Source: Portulaca oleracea (Eukaryota; Streptophyta; Magnoliopsida; Caryophyllales; Portulacaceae). From it: DNA of 64,000 bases. Numbering within the stretch: the stretch's first letter is position 1; each line of letters starts with the position of its first letter. Below the pieces are notes generated by a model. It saw nothing but the letters and a program-made list of their open reading frames with translations. It was not told the origin of the DNA and did no database searches. The stretch lies in contig CM055872.1 of the NCBI GenBank assembly GCA_029582165.1, positions 3,193,582-3,257,581 on the forward strand. The letters run 5' to 3'. This document shows, one piece after another, positions 33,938-45,920 of this stretch. The translations under genes and the position numbers were made by a program.

Positions 33938-35414
33938 TGACAGGGCCGCAAGCGCACGGTGTACGTAGTAGCACGTCAAGGTCGATCCCACAGGGACTCA
34001 CTTAGCAGCTCAATAAACTAATCTCTATCGCGATTGCTAAGCTAATCAGATTTTAGGTTTTGGAAAATGTTTATCAACTAATCAACTAATAAAAGCAAGG
34101 AAAAATCAATCAAATGTTCTAATCAAGAGAGAAAGATTTCTAGGGAGATGCTAACCTAACAACGAGTTCGATTACTAAAACCTAGCATGCACAATCATAC
34201 ATTCAAGAATGAATCAAGAATCGATAACCTCTAAATCCTATCGCCCTTTCGATGCTAAATAGAATTATTCTAAACAACCTAATCAACAACTTTCGTGTGC
34301 CTTTTTGGTTAAACAGGATTGAAGGTCTCAAAAGGTCAGGTTATCTAATGATTCCCTAGTTCACTACTCCTTTTTCAACTTTCGCAATCCTAGGTAGACA
34401 GGTTGGTAGTCAGATTACCCTAATTCACCTTTCAGTACTTCTCAGGTTAATCTCAAACTTACAAATATCCAAGGCCTTAAGAATACTCATAAACATGGAA
34501 AACACAACCTTCTATTGAATCTAATCAAGAATTCATGCACAAACTAATAATATTAAATCAAACTACATTGTTTCGGGTTGCAAAACCCTAGAATTCAAAG
34601 AAACTATTCACTCATATTCAATGAAAACACGACACAAGTTCCAAACATCATAATTAATTCTTAAAACTAAGAAGGAAATCGAACAGAAAGAATAGAATTG
34701 CGAAGAATACAACCCGTCGAGCCTTTCGATCCCGGGGTAGACCTTCTCCGCGAACGTCGCTCCTTTCCTTTGCGAATCTTGATCTTGATTTCTCTTGAAT
34801 CGATTCGGTCTTGAATCTTGATGGTGGGGAAGAGGAGTAGAATGGAAGTATTAGGGCTCTCTTTTCTCTCCTTGACGGCCAAAGAATGAAGGAAAACTGA
34901 TAGAAATTGAATCCCCCTTGAAAAACCGTCGCTTCCTTCCTTTTCTACTCGCGAAAACAACCGCTCTACAAAGGCAGTCCGCCTCGGTCCGTACAACCGC
35001 TCTACATGGACCGTGGTGATCACCACGGGCTGCCCGAGGTTGCCACTGTTTCGTTTCTTTCTTCTTTCCTTCGCAAAAAAATGAGTTGGGCACAAGGAGC
35101 TGAACCGCCACGGACCGTGGCCACCACCTCGGTTGCCCAGGAGGTTCTTCCGCCGCCGGCCATTCCTTGCTCCTTTCCGTCCCAAATTTGTACCACGGTT
35201 TGGGTTTGACATGTAGAGGTCCGTGGTATATTCACTCTTGCCTGAAGTTGAGAGAAAGTTGGTGTTTTGGCCTCGATAACTATAAATTCACATCAAAAAT
35301 AACAACACCAAGTGTAGTAGGGAAATTAGAATAAAAATTATGGTTCACACATAAAACACTCCCTAATTTACTATTAAAAACCCCTAAAAATATAGTCATG
35401 AAACGCAGTTATCA
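33938..35414 (-). mobile_element. Solo-LTR-like element, 1477 bp, with 5-bp target duplication
   Basis: The segment begins TGACAGGGCC and ends GCAGTTATCA, so both strands read TGA(T/C)A...T(A/G)TCA. ATAAA flanks it on both sides (33933-33937 and 35415-35419). Read on the minus strand it starts TGATAACTGCGTTTCATGAC and ends near GCGCTTGCGGCCCTGTCA, a layout I associate with plant LTRs. No polymerase genes or second LTR are present. Open frames at 34667-35212 are not conserved protein. The orientation is inferred. Confidence 0.65.
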
Positions 35415-35419
35415 ATAAA

Positions 35420-37379
35420 CTACCTATTTTTCTATTTTATTACTCACTTTACTTATTTCTACTTATTTTTATATAAACTATTAAACTTTACGGATCCTAC
35501 TATAACTATTTAGCCGACTGAAAGGACATGATCTAAATATAGAATTTAATAATTAAGTTAAATCTGTTCTAAAACAACCAAAAAAGTTGACAGTAATTGT
35601 CTCTAGTCTATGTCTGGCATCGAGCTTGCACTGGTCCGGTATTAGCAACCAACATTAGCAGGCTGTTTACCGTATGAATCTATTCAAACCAATTAATTAA
35701 ATATTTACTGTATGAATCTATTCAAACCAATTTATGAATCTATTCAAACCAATTAATTAAATACTCTATCATTTTACCTCAAAAAAATATATATATTCTA
35801 TAATTTCTATTTTGTCGTACAATTCGGGTAATTCAGGTCGGACAAAATTTTACTGGTGCAATATAGAACAGGCACTGACTTGGGGAATCGTATTTAGTGC
35901 ATGCAAATTGCAAATGGTCACCCATTGACGATAGTCTGACTCAGCTTTTGTAGTTTTTGCCTTCTTTCCATTAATTTTTTTGTACACAAATGGCAAGTAT
36001 TTTTAATGTCCTTTTTTGCAGTTTGTATTTTAAAACTTCTATTTTTGAAACTCCTGTCTGCTCTAATGCTCTGCATGTCTGCATTACGAAACGTTTCTAT
36101 TGCTGCAAAGTACTATATTTTGCATTATAATGGAGATGACGTATGGGATGACGCATTTATTTCGTCATTACTCATAGATTCTCATACGTTTCACGTTTCT
36201 AGTTCCAAGTTAGATAACATGTCAATTTGCTACAATATTCTTATATTTTAGAGAGTTTATTTAATTTGTGGCTAACAAGTTGATATTCGAGTTTAAAGTA
36301 TTTGGATGTTAGAAAAGGATATGGTTGATGTGGATGAGCAATAACTTTGCATATGTTTCGACTTTGTGAAGATTCTAACGTTGTGTGTCTTCAAACAAAC
36401 CACCAACAAGTCCCCTATGGGCATGCTTGGTAAGTCAAAGAAAGAGAAAACCAAGAGAAAGATATGTTTATGTCGGTACGCGTGAAATAGGGATGGGCAA
36501 TGAGTCAGATTTTCTTAGGGTCAAGAGAATTATTAAAGGGTCAAGAGGGGTCTGAAAGGGTAGAGCTATATAAAACGGGGGTCACCAAAGAGTTGGGTAT
36601 TAATAGATTGACCCATTTAACAATATTAAAGGGTATGTGAATGTGTCACAGTGAATTGATTTATCGGTAATTCAAAATAAATAGTTTTTCCTACTATTTT
36701 AAATGTTAAATTTATTTTAAGTATACTATTAATACTCCTTGTTAAACAATAATTAGCATAACTATTATTTTTAGTAGAGATACATCTCATTTTAACTTTA
36801 GGGTCAAATGAGTCAGTCCATGATCGAGTTGACCATTATTTTGCATAGAAGGCTATGACCCGGCTCACAACTACAATGGGTTGGGCTTGACCCAACCCAA
36901 CGTGTTACCTATTCTTGGCGCTAAGTAATGGGTGATAAAGTGAGTGAACTAAATTTACCTGAAAAACACAAAAATAAAGATCCATAAGAAAACACAGAAA
37001 AAACAAAACAAAACGTCTTACCGACAATCTCTCACCCCACCCATCACCTAACTACCTTGATCCTAACTTGTCAAACACAAGTGTCATACCTACATGCTTC
37101 ATATTTACTCTAATCAGCTCCATAAATTTCCTAGGCCTCCCACACGAAGTATAATCTTTCACATGTTTAAACTAAACATTCACAGTCAATCTTTCCATAC
37201 ATATGATTAAACCATCTTAATGCGATGTCTTTGTATCCAACATTCTGAACGATGGATAAAACTACTGATTTGATTATCTCGCGATGCATACACAAACACC
37301 TTACCTTCAACGTTAAGCAATGACTTCTTATTCCCTGCAAGTTTAAGTGCTACTAAATACCAATATATATCACATATGA
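35420..37379. other. Intergenic DNA, no gene recognised
   Basis: A direct repeat of 'TATGAATCTATTCAAACCAA' occurs at about 35674, 35708 and 35733. The 36490-36920 region, from GATGGGCAATGAGTCAG to CAACGTGTTACCTATTC, looks like a decayed hAT-type repeat. Confidence 0.4.
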
Positions 37380-37422
37380 GGCCCTGTTCTTTTATGCGGC
37401 TGATAATTTGTGGTGCCACAGC

Positions 37423-38192
37423 CAGTGGCGGAGACAGAGGGGGTTTGTGTGGGCTAAGGCCCCCCTATGCCCAGAGAAACTTCTATATACATTAGATGTG
37501 CATGTACTGTTGACGGCATATTTGTAGAGCAGATGGTGTGGGAGCTAATGGGATTGCTTGATGGAAGGGCCTTGACATGCTGATCGCGAGTTCAAACCTC
37601 ACACATGAGTTATTTTGTTTCTGATGAGTATTTTCAATTTACCATCCATATTTTTGCCTTCCTTTTAAAAACTCGAGTTTTTATTTATTCAATAGAGAAT
37701 TTCTTTTATGCTTTATAATATATTTTATTTTCTTAGATTATGATATTTTAACAATGTAGCATCATATGTTTTATAAAAATGATATGAGTTCTAATTAATT
37801 TTTTTTAAAAAAATTACTACATAAGGATTAAGGAAATATTAATCATAAAAAGAGTATTTGAAAATAATTTTATGCATATATATCTGAACATATTATTATC
37901 TTCATTTATTACTAGTCAAGGATTCAAAAAACATAAAATATTAAGAATTGATTAGTTGATATTATAATGAATTGGTCTAAATGACATCGTATTTATTTTT
38001 TTTGTTGCAAATAAATTGTGTTATATAAAATAATGCATTTAGAATAATACTAATATCGAAATAACGTTAAATTATATATTTAAAAGTTGCTTTTAATATT
38101 TTTTTTCTTTTAAACCAAAACTTATTTTGAATATAGTTGAGGATTATATTAAAGTTCGGCACTCCCAATGATTATTTTCTGGCTCCGCCCTG
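37423..38192. mobile_element. Non-autonomous hAT element, 770 bp, nested in the Tourist MITE
   Basis: Begins CAGTGGCGGAGAC and ends GGCTCCGCCCTG. A perfect 8-bp duplication, GCCACAGC, flanks it at 37415-37422 and 38193-38200. The 8-bp duplication and CAGTGGCGGA termini fit the hAT superfamily. No transposase frame. An internal GCGAGTTCAAACCTC resembles a tRNA B box but has no convincing A box. Confidence 0.9.
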
Positions 38193-38279
38193 GCCACAGC
38201 CCACCACATTTTGACACAACCCACCACAACACACTTTTTCCAGTTCACTTTTTCCAATTACTTTTTCACAATTACCAAT

Positions 38280-38282
<3 letters not shown>

Positions 38283-38326
<44 letters not shown>
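38283..38326. repeat. (TA)n microsatellite
   Basis: About 22 TA units inside the Tourist-like MITE. Confidence 0.95.
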
Positions 38327-38327
<1 letters not shown>

Positions 38328-38871
38328 AAAAAACCCACCACAACTTATCAAAACCCACCACAATTCCACCATACCCGCCATAATTTCACCACACCAAATC
38401 GCGTCATACCGCAGCACACCGCATAAAAGGAGAGGGCCTGAATTTCAAATGAAAAGTAGGATAGTCCTTTGGATTCTTTATACTGTTCTGAGCAATCTCT
38501 GTCATTTATCTCATGTGAAACTCAAAGAAAAGCTACTCTTTTGGGATTCTTCATGTTGCTAAGAAGAATTTGGATAAAGGGATCCACAACATCAAGAAAA
38601 TGGATATAATTCACACTGCAAATCCCATTCTCTTCTATTATGGTGATAATGCATAAATTTTAAAATATTTTGTTATATGTTACCAACCCAAGTGTCAAAA
38701 AGGGGTATGGTTGATGTGAACAAGCAACAATATCGAAACCTCACATGTCACAATTTCAAGAAAATTCTCAATTATGCTGGGTTCCTCACCCCTACAACTC
38801 ATTTATTTTATGTTGAATTCAAAGAAGTGAAAGAAAAAATTAGCTTAAAGAATTTTCGTTTTGCATATTTA

Positions 38872-39191
38872 AGGTGTGTTTGAACTGCGAAAAATATAAT
38901 GGAAAAAATCTAGTGGAAAAAAGTTTTAGAGGAAAAAAGTTTGGGTTTCCTATTACTTGGTTTAGTAAAATTTTGAAGGAATTTTTTTTTTCATTCAATT
39001 TTCTTTGGTTTAAAGAAAAACACATAAAAATAATATTTATTTAGAAACTTGTAAATATCAAACTTAATTTTTTCTAGATTATACGATGTGATTTAGTGGG
39101 AGAAAAAGACAAATGAAATGGGTGTGTGAGAGAGAGTGATGAAGAGATCGAGCTAAGAAAGGGAGAGATAGAGACAGAGAGCTTAAAATGG

Positions 39192-39245
<54 letters not shown>

Positions 39246-39898
39246 GTAAAATGTTTGCGTGAGAGAGATAGAAATAGAGATATATTAAAATGTGTGTGTG
39301 TGTGAGAGAGAGAATAAAGATTGTGCGCACTGTGTGTGAGAGAGAGAACTATTAAAATGAGTGTATGAGAGAAAGCGAGGGAGATCAAGATAGAGAAAGA
39401 AAGGGAGGAGAAGATGGGACGAGGAGATATATGCCTATTACATGCACCCGGAGCACATGCTCCGGATTTGTGCAAGTGAACAATTATGTTATCTATAATG
39501 AACAATCTAGTATATCAGTATATGCAAGCGAACAATCCAGAACTCAAAGGAATGGAAAAAAAAAAGCAAGAGAGAGAGTGTGACAATTGGGAGAGAGAAG
39601 ATAAAAGTTCCCATCCACTGATAAGGCTTTGTATTCTAGGTGCTCTAAATTGCAGAGAGAGAGAGGGAGAGAGAGAAAGAGAGAGAGAGAGACAGAGAGA
39701 GAGAGGTTGACCTTTATAGCAAAAATTTTCTTTCAACTTTCCTCTCATTTTTAAGGAAATTTTTTTTTCTTACTTATCCCAAATTTTCATCACTTTTCCA
39801 ACTATTTTTTCTCGTTCCTTTTCTGTAATACAACAAGGGAAACGTTCTCATTTTCATTTTTTTCTTTCCACCCATTTTTTACGGTCCAAGCACATCCT
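38872..39898. mobile_element. Putative TIR element carrying several GA/GT microsatellites
   Basis: Left GGTGTGTTTGAACTGCGAAAAA and the inverted right end GGATGTGCTTGGACCGTAAAAA are related, and both ends abut TTAA. The interior contains GA- and GT-rich tracts at about 39125-39410 and 39655-39704. Reading frames through them are low-complexity artefacts. The borders need confirming by a second copy. Confidence 0.45.
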
Positions 39899-40218
39899 TA
39901 AAGTACCTACTGAGCATTCCCTTCTTTCTTATTTGCCTTTTTATTTTATTTTTTGGGAAATTGGAATTAAATAAATCAACCTTTGAGGATGCTTTGATAT
40001 AACGAACCAACCTTTAACATTAATATTAGATAAATTGACCTTAATATATATATGTTGTTATTTCCAGCAAACCACTACCGAGTCCAACTCGTCGGAGATA
40101 TGATGTGGTAGTGGCGCTTACTTAAGTGGAGGGTGTTGTAGCAAAAAAATAAAAAAATAAAAAAATTGGACATATGTTTTGCTTATGTGGAAGTATTTTT
40201 CATTTTTTTTAAATGTCC

Positions 40219-40219
<1 letters not shown>

Positions 40220-40261
<42 letters not shown>
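40220..40261. repeat. (CT)n microsatellite
   Basis: About 20 CT units inside the MULE-like element. Confidence 0.95.
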
Positions 40262-40264
<3 letters not shown>

Positions 40265-40527
40265 CTTATGCAGACCTCCTCATTTTCCCTCTCTCTTTTC
40301 TCACAGAACCCCCAACCCCCATTTTTTGGTTCTTCTTCATCAGCCCCAACATCTTCATTTTGATTTCCCTACCATGACCACCAAGCCTTCACCCCCATCC
40401 TACACTGCCTCATCACCAAACCACCTCAATTCTTTCCCCCCTCTTCTCTCATCTCTCCCCATAGTGACCCCGACCCCTTGCAAAATCTCAACACCGACCC
40501 CCCCCCCCCCACGTTCTTCGCTACCAC

Positions 40528-40907
40528 TAGGGGTGTCCATGGTTAACCTAAACCGCAAATCGGAACCGTAAACGGTAAAACCAAACCGGTTAAACCGGTG
40601 ACATTTTATATTTTTGTGATTTCGGTTAACCAAGCCGGTATATGCGGTTTAGGTTTCGGTTTTAAATTTTGGAAAATCGGTTAACCGGTTATATATAATT
40701 TAAAAAAAAAACCAAAAAAACCTAAGAAACCTAAACCCTAACTTAAAAAAAAGGAAATTGGAGCAGACCGTGGTTAACCGCCGGTTTAGGTTTCTGATTT
40801 TTAGAAGCGGTGAACCGCTTTAGGCGGTTATGGTTTAGGTTTGGAAAAACTTGAAACCGCAAAAGCGGTTAATCGTAATAACGGTTAACCGCTTTTGGAC
40901 ACCCCTA
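40528..40907. mobile_element. hAT-like MITE, 380 bp, nested in the MULE-like element
   Basis: Begins TAGGGGTGTCCATGGTTAAC and ends GGTTAACCGCTTTTGGACAC then CCCTA. The flanks GCTACCAC (40520-40527) and GCTACCAT (40908-40915) agree at 7 of 8 bases. The interior is built of AACCGGTTAACC-type blocks. Confidence 0.85.
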
Positions 40908-41543
40908 GCTACCATGTCCTCAGCCTCGAGCCACCACCAGGGGTATCCACACCACCATGTCACCAGCAACCACCGGGATCCCAGCATCTGCCGGCAGAGA
41001 CCACCGCAGTTCCGACCAAAGCACCCCCAAATCCCCCTATTTGCACCGTGTTGCTGCTGCTGTTGGTGACCGCCGCAGCCTCGGTCAAACCCCCCCCCCC
41101 CCCCCCCAGCCCCATTTGTTTTCATTATGGGAATTTCGAAAAGTTTCCATCAACCTCGAATTCAAAATTTTTCAACTGGACTCCTGCCCCTCCCCCTCCT
41201 CGTCGGTTGGATTAAAGATGCATGCTAGGTGCTTGATGAAATACCCCTGAGATGGTGGTGGTGGTTGGTACTAAGCAGAAAAGGAGGGGTGAGGTGTTAT
41301 AAATGAAAAAAATACAAAATGTTGAATAGGCAAATCAAGTCAGCAAAATATATACCCTATTTTCTTTTTTTCTTTTTTTTTTTTGCTTAAACAACCGCCA
41401 CCGCTACGTCACACTTCCGACGAGTTGGACTCAGTGGTGGTTTGCTGGGAAAAACAACATATTAAGATCAGTTTTTAATGTTAAAGGTTGGTTCGTTATA
41501 TCAAATCACCCCCAAAGGTTGGTTTATTTAATTTCAATTTTCC

Positions 41544-43060
41544 TTTATTTTTTTGTTTAACATTGTCGATCATTTTAAAAAACCAATTATATATTAAATT
41601 ACTGCTTTCTTATTTTACCCATTAATAAAACACCAAAAGTTGATTTAATTGTCTATACTAAAATTATTTTTGTATTAACTTTTTTTTTCAATTATTTAAA
41701 GTGCAATAAGATTGTAACAGAGAATAACAATACAATAGTAGTAAGTAAAACATAAAAAACATCTAAGCATGTGAATGAACAGCTTCAAGATTTGTCTTTC
41801 AGTTTTGTCCTCCTTCTTCTTGCGATGTTTCTTTGAAAAGTTCGTTGCAATTTCTTCATCATCACGTGTGAAGTCTATATCACAACCAATCTCCGCCCGC
41901 CCTCCGCGCTTCCTCATCCAATCTACCATAGGAGCTTTCCATATATTTCTCGATGTATTCCTCTTAATTAATCTTCTGTCCATCTTTTCAGCTATGAGCG
42001 GCTTTACAAGTTGCTACTCTAACTAACTATCATTTAGATCTTATCATAACGTTTTGTTTCCTCTTACACATGCCTCTAACCTTTGAAGTCTCTAAGATGA
42101 AGTCCTCAAGATCGTGATATAAGTCACACTCATCATCCACTAATCAGGTTATTAAGAGTGCTATCCACGACAGTATCAATAGGGCCTATAATGGTCTTTC
42201 TAGAATCAGAACCAGAACCATCATTGACTAAAACCTCAAAAGAGTCGGCCACAATCGTGTCCTCTTTCGCAATATTCATATTAATTATTTCATATATTTT
42301 TACAACATTGATTTTACCACAAGCCTCCCAAACATAAGTAAATAACAGAAGGAATGTCATCTATATTTCAAGCAAAAAAAAGGGAAAATAAAAATAATAG
42401 AGAACAGAAAGAATAATTGTGGGGTAAATATATAGCACAAATAGCCTGGATCCAATGATATAGATCCACGAGTGTGTTTGTGGCTGTTTTATAGAAGGTA
42501 GGTCCACTTGAGTCTAATATGATCTTATACCTAAAAAATGGTCTAAACCAAACTCAACCCAATTGACCTAAAAGATGTAGTGGACCATGGTTCCTCAGAC
42601 ATTCTCCAACCTTCATGGACCCACTCCTCACCCAAAAAAAAAAAAAGTCAAATGGACCAAGAGATGAACACGTCAAACAGTAAAGTCTAACGTCGGACCA
42701 CTTTATCATAAATATTTCATGAGACGTAACATTTATGATGACATGGTATCAAAATAGAGATTATTCATAATTCATCTGGAATAATTTTGATAACATTCAT
42801 CTTTAATAAATAATTGGTCACAATCATATGTAAACAGACTCTAAAAATAATTAGTCACAGTCATATGATGACTTATGTAAACAGTCATATATAAACAACA
42901 TAATCCCATAATATGTGCGCGCACATGTGCATATGTTTTGATGTTTATGATGTGTACCACTTTCTTTAAAGATGTTTTTAGTCATTGTTCAAAGCAAGCA
43001 AGAAAGATGGAGTGTGTAATGTGTAGGGGGCCTTAAGAAGTGAGGGAATATCTAGATATT
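41544..43060. other. Intergenic DNA, no gene recognised
   Basis: Short frames at 41696-42026 and 42133-42360 have no recognisable domain and no splice partners. Nothing else seen. Confidence 0.4.
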
Positions 43061-43062
43061 CA

Positions 43063-43420
43063 TGTTGGAATTCACTTATAAGTAAAAATGTCTCACATCG
43101 AAAAAGTAAAGAGAAAGTACATGATATATAAATCAAGTGAGTTACTCATCTTAACGCCAATTGGTTTTAAGATGAAAACTCACTTAATTTATGTACCATA
43201 GACTTCGGTTGAAGTGGGCTCCCGCCTTGGACCTTCCCAATAATTTCCTTTTGGAAGTAAGTCATGAATGATGATGGTGGATGGATCAGACAAGTATTGG
43301 GCTCTCCAAATGAGATTGTTCCCACATTATGTGGGTAGAGGAGGAAAGATGTGTAATCAGTTATGCCATAAGTTTTGCAATCCAACTAAACATTTACATA
43401 ATTGTTAACAACAATTGCTT
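43063..43420 (+). repeat. Probable TRIM-type LTR or fragment
   Basis: TGTTGGAATTCACTTATAAG, ATGTCTCACATCGAAAAAG, a TATATAAAT box and CGCCAATTGGTTTTAAGATG occur in the order typical of small plant TRIM LTRs. The right border and a target duplication were not found. Confidence 0.5.
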
Positions 43421-43781
43421 ATTCATTATTTTATCACATGTTTCAAATTGGTTTTTTTTTGGGTCATAAATTTATCCAACTTTTTTTTTTTTAAACTCGG
43501 GTAAACAAGATACATCGAACACTTAGGGGACCCTTCTATCAAGGTATCTCGCAAATTTATCTGCATGAATAATAAAAGAAAAGACCACTGAAGGACTACA
43601 TATCCAAAGACTGGCAGTGTCTTAAGAATGACCGAGATTAGCCATCCAATCTGCCGCTGAGTTTGCTTCTCGGTAGATGTGAGAAATAGTGAAACCTCCC
43701 AACTGCCTCATTAAGTTTTAAATGCCAAGGGGTGTGGACGGTCCCTTGGATAGCCTGGATGAGAATAGGGCTATCTCCTTT

Positions 43782-44803
43782 TGTAATACCCCGGGTAGGG
43801 CTAGCAATGAGCCAAGCCGGCTCGTGAGCCCTCGCGAGCCAACTCGGCGGGAAGCTTGATAAGCTCGGCTCGCAATTAGCTCGAGGCGGCTCGGGTTCGA
43901 GCTCGTCACATAAACAAGTCAAGCCGAGCCCAAGGAAGCTCGGCTCGTGAAGCTCGTAAGGCTCGTGAAAATGGAAAATTGAACGAAATATGTTGTGTTT
44001 GATAATATAATTTCCAAAATAAAATTACCTTATTCACATGAATTGAAACTTGTGCTTTTGATACATCTTTTTTTTTATGTGTTATAAATCCACAATCACA
44101 AATTATTTTCATTATCGCTAAAAAATCACTTTATTTTATATCCTATAATTGTTATTTTGAATTAATTAATTTTCAATCTTATATCATTATTTGACTTTGT
44201 TATGAGTGTTTTTTTTTACTATTCTCTATTTTAAGAGTTACTCTTTATTATCAATTTGTAGGTCAACAAAATGACTAACAATGAACAAATATGGGCTCGT
44301 TTAAGCTCGTGAGGGCTCGCGAGCCTTGGCGAGCCAAGCCATGACCCTAACTTTTCAGGCTCGCCAAGCTCGCTGAGCCGAGTCAAGCCATGACCCTAAC
44401 TTTTCAGGCTCGCCAAGCTCGCTGAGCCTAGCCAAGCTTGCAATGTAGCTCACGAGCCAAGCCTCGAGCATGCCAAGCTCAGGCTCGGCTCGGCTCGGCT
44501 CGTTGCCAGCCCTAACCCCGGGTATATGGTTAAGTGTGGCTTAAAAGGATTTGAAATGACTACTCATATCACCAAGGTGCACCTTCTTTTATGGTAGCTC
44601 ATCCATTGGGAACTCCTCAGTTAAGCGTGCTTGGCTGATTGTAGTACTAGGATGGGTGACATCCTAGGAAGTTTTCCCAAGCAGCGTGTGAGCGAGGACG
44701 AATCACGCTGGAAAGACTCGTGGTAATTTGTGGGGGCCAGTCAGCGATCCTTAAAGCAGTTATCGGTAATATCCGCGGGCCCGGGAAGGGTCGGGACGTT
44801 ACA
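43782..44803 (+). mobile_element. Cassandra solo LTR, interrupted by a hAT element
   Basis: The LTR is 43782-43795 plus 44523-44803, from TGTAATACCCCGGG to GACGTTACA. The 5S-like segment (about 44593-44672) contains AACTCCTCAGTTAAGCGTGC and GTAGTACTAGGATGGGTGAC, closest of the three copies to true 5S rRNA. The flanks CCTTT (43777-43781) and CCTTG (44804-44808) agree at 4 of 5 bases, consistent with a solo LTR after LTR-LTR recombination. Confidence 0.85.
43796..44514. mobile_element. hAT-like non-autonomous element, 719 bp, nested in the Cassandra LTR
   Basis: Begins TAGGGCTAGCAATGAGCC and ends GGCTCGTTGCCAGCCCTA. A perfect 8-bp duplication, ACCCCGGG, flanks it (43788-43795, 44515-44522). 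Subterminal blocks of GGCTCG/CGAGCC recur in both orientations. No transposase. Confidence 0.92.
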
Positions 44804-45060
44804 CCTTGAATCTGAATTCTAGAGAAACCTTTGATGATAGCTTGTTGAAGATCAAAACGGAGAGCCAAGACTTCTATCATCAAAACAGATTGTGAATTAA
44901 CCGGCATGGCCCCAACTTTTTGTAGTCGTCCAAGATGATCACGAATAATGAATCCCGCAGCCGAACCTTGATGGTTTAGGGAGTCATAAAAGTTCAACTT
45001 AACGCAACTATAGTGAGGCTGTTTCCACCCTACTTGGACAATATTGTGATGATGTGGCAC

Positions 45061-45669
45061 ATGAGAGCTAGGTCGAGGATGGTGACCGTGATACCGATCT
45101 TGGTAAGAAAATCTGCTCCTAGCTCGCCATTCTGCAAAGCTTCTTTTGACTCGAATGATGACCCGTGTGGCATTGAAGACAAAATAAATTTATCGATAAC
45201 TACTTTGCAAAGAACTAGACAACATACAAGTGACAGTATCAAATTTTGTTAATATTCAAAATCAAAACCAATACTCCAAATTTCTGTCTAAGTAAAATAT
45301 TTGGAGTTGGATATGGTAGTTTCACCTCTAAATTTCACAATATAGAGAAACTGGTTCTATTGACTCCAGATTTATAAATCGTTCGATAGCTACTAACCTA
45401 CAATTCCATCGAAAAGAAGCAGAAAAGATTTAAAGAGGCATTTACTTTAATCCATTACAATTTATGATCTAAGTTTTCTTATATAAAAAAAACCTTTTAT
45501 AGCTATCCAAATTATAGACATAATTTTTCCTAACAATCCATAAATATTTATAATAATGATCATTTCACATCTTGTACAAAATAATAAATAAAAAATATCA
45601 ATGGAAATCACGGGTACCCACAAACGAACCTCGCGTAAAGTAACATGTAGAGAATGTTTTGTATACAAT
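45061..45669. other. Intergenic DNA, no gene recognised
   Basis: It may contain upstream remnants of the RNase H-like relic on the minus strand, but I see no conserved motif. Confidence 0.4.
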
Positions 45670-45672
45670 TTA

Positions 45673-45920
45673 GGCCATGTTCTTTTCTACCGGTATTTTG
45701 TGGTATGGTGTGGTGAAGTGTGGTGGAATTGTGGTAGGGTGTGGTGAAATTGTGGTAGGTTATTGGTATGTGGGATAGGTGAGGAGAGAGAATGTAAAAA
45801 GTTGAGGAGAAAAGTGAGGAGAGAGAAAAAGTAATGATTTGTGGTAAAGTGTGGTCAGTTATAGCAAATTGCGGTATGTTGGGGTACGACAGTTTGCCAA
45901 CCACAAAAAGGAATAGAGCC
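45673..45920. mobile_element. Tourist-like MITE of the GGCC family
   Basis: Ends GGCCATGTTCTTTTCTACCGG and (inverted) GGCTCTATTCCTTTTTGTGG, flanked by TTA (45670-45672, 45921-45923). The interior is GTGTGGTG-rich like the copies at 22932 and 37380. Confidence 0.8.

Larger units (their letters stand above)
37380..38438. mobile_element. Tourist-like MITE of the GGCC family, split by a hAT insertion
   Basis: Left end GGCCCTGTTCTTTTATGCGG and inverted right end GGCCCTCTCCTTTTATGCGG match over 18 of 20 bases. TGA flanks both ends (37377-37379, 38439-38441), a variant of the usual TWA target. The element interior resumes at 38201 after the hAT and has CCACCACA-rich sequence plus a (TA)n run. Confidence 0.8.
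39955..41543. mobile_element. Mutator-like element with long (about 170 bp) terminal inverted repeats, possible Pack-MULE
   Basis: Left GGGAAATTGGAATTAAATAA and inverted right GGAAAATTGAAATTAAATAA begin two arms that stay alignable for about 170 bp. Both arms share GATATAACGAACCAACCTTT and GAGTCCAACTCGTCGGA. A 10-bp duplication, TTTATTTTTT, flanks both sides, though it is low complexity. The interior (about 40130-41370) is GC- and proline-codon-rich compared with the surroundings and may be captured host sequence; no known domain is recognisable. It contains a later hAT insertion. Confidence 0.8.
43630..45060 (-). pseudogene. RNase H-like (RVT_3) domain relic of a plant LINE-type or related gene, split by a Cassandra LTR
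   Basis: On the minus strand, 45060-44804 reads VGWKQPHYSCVKLNF, AAGFIIRDHLGRL and IEVLALRFDLQQAI, ending in IQIQ. The frame resumes after the LTR at 43781 with GDSPILIQAIQG and, after one frameshift near 43713, ISHIYREANSAADWMANLG. This is the order of the plant RVT_3 (RNase H-like) domain found at the end of non-LTR retroelements and in related host genes. The first acidic position of the usual FDGS motif is altered (NFYDS). The frameshift and 1-kb insertion mean it is not functional. Confidence 0.8.

Noticed and set aside
34667..35212. A 181-codon open frame on the minus strand.
   Set aside because: It lies inside the solo-LTR-like element, is rich in Arg/Ser/Gly by composition, and contains no recognisable domain.
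39074..39505. Long Ser/Leu/His-rich frames.
   Set aside because: They are translations of GA and GT microsatellites within a putative transposable element.
40179..41250. Proline/serine-rich frames on the plus strand.
   Set aside because: They cross a nested hAT, contain poly-C runs and lack splice or domain support; treated as the interior of a MULE-like element.
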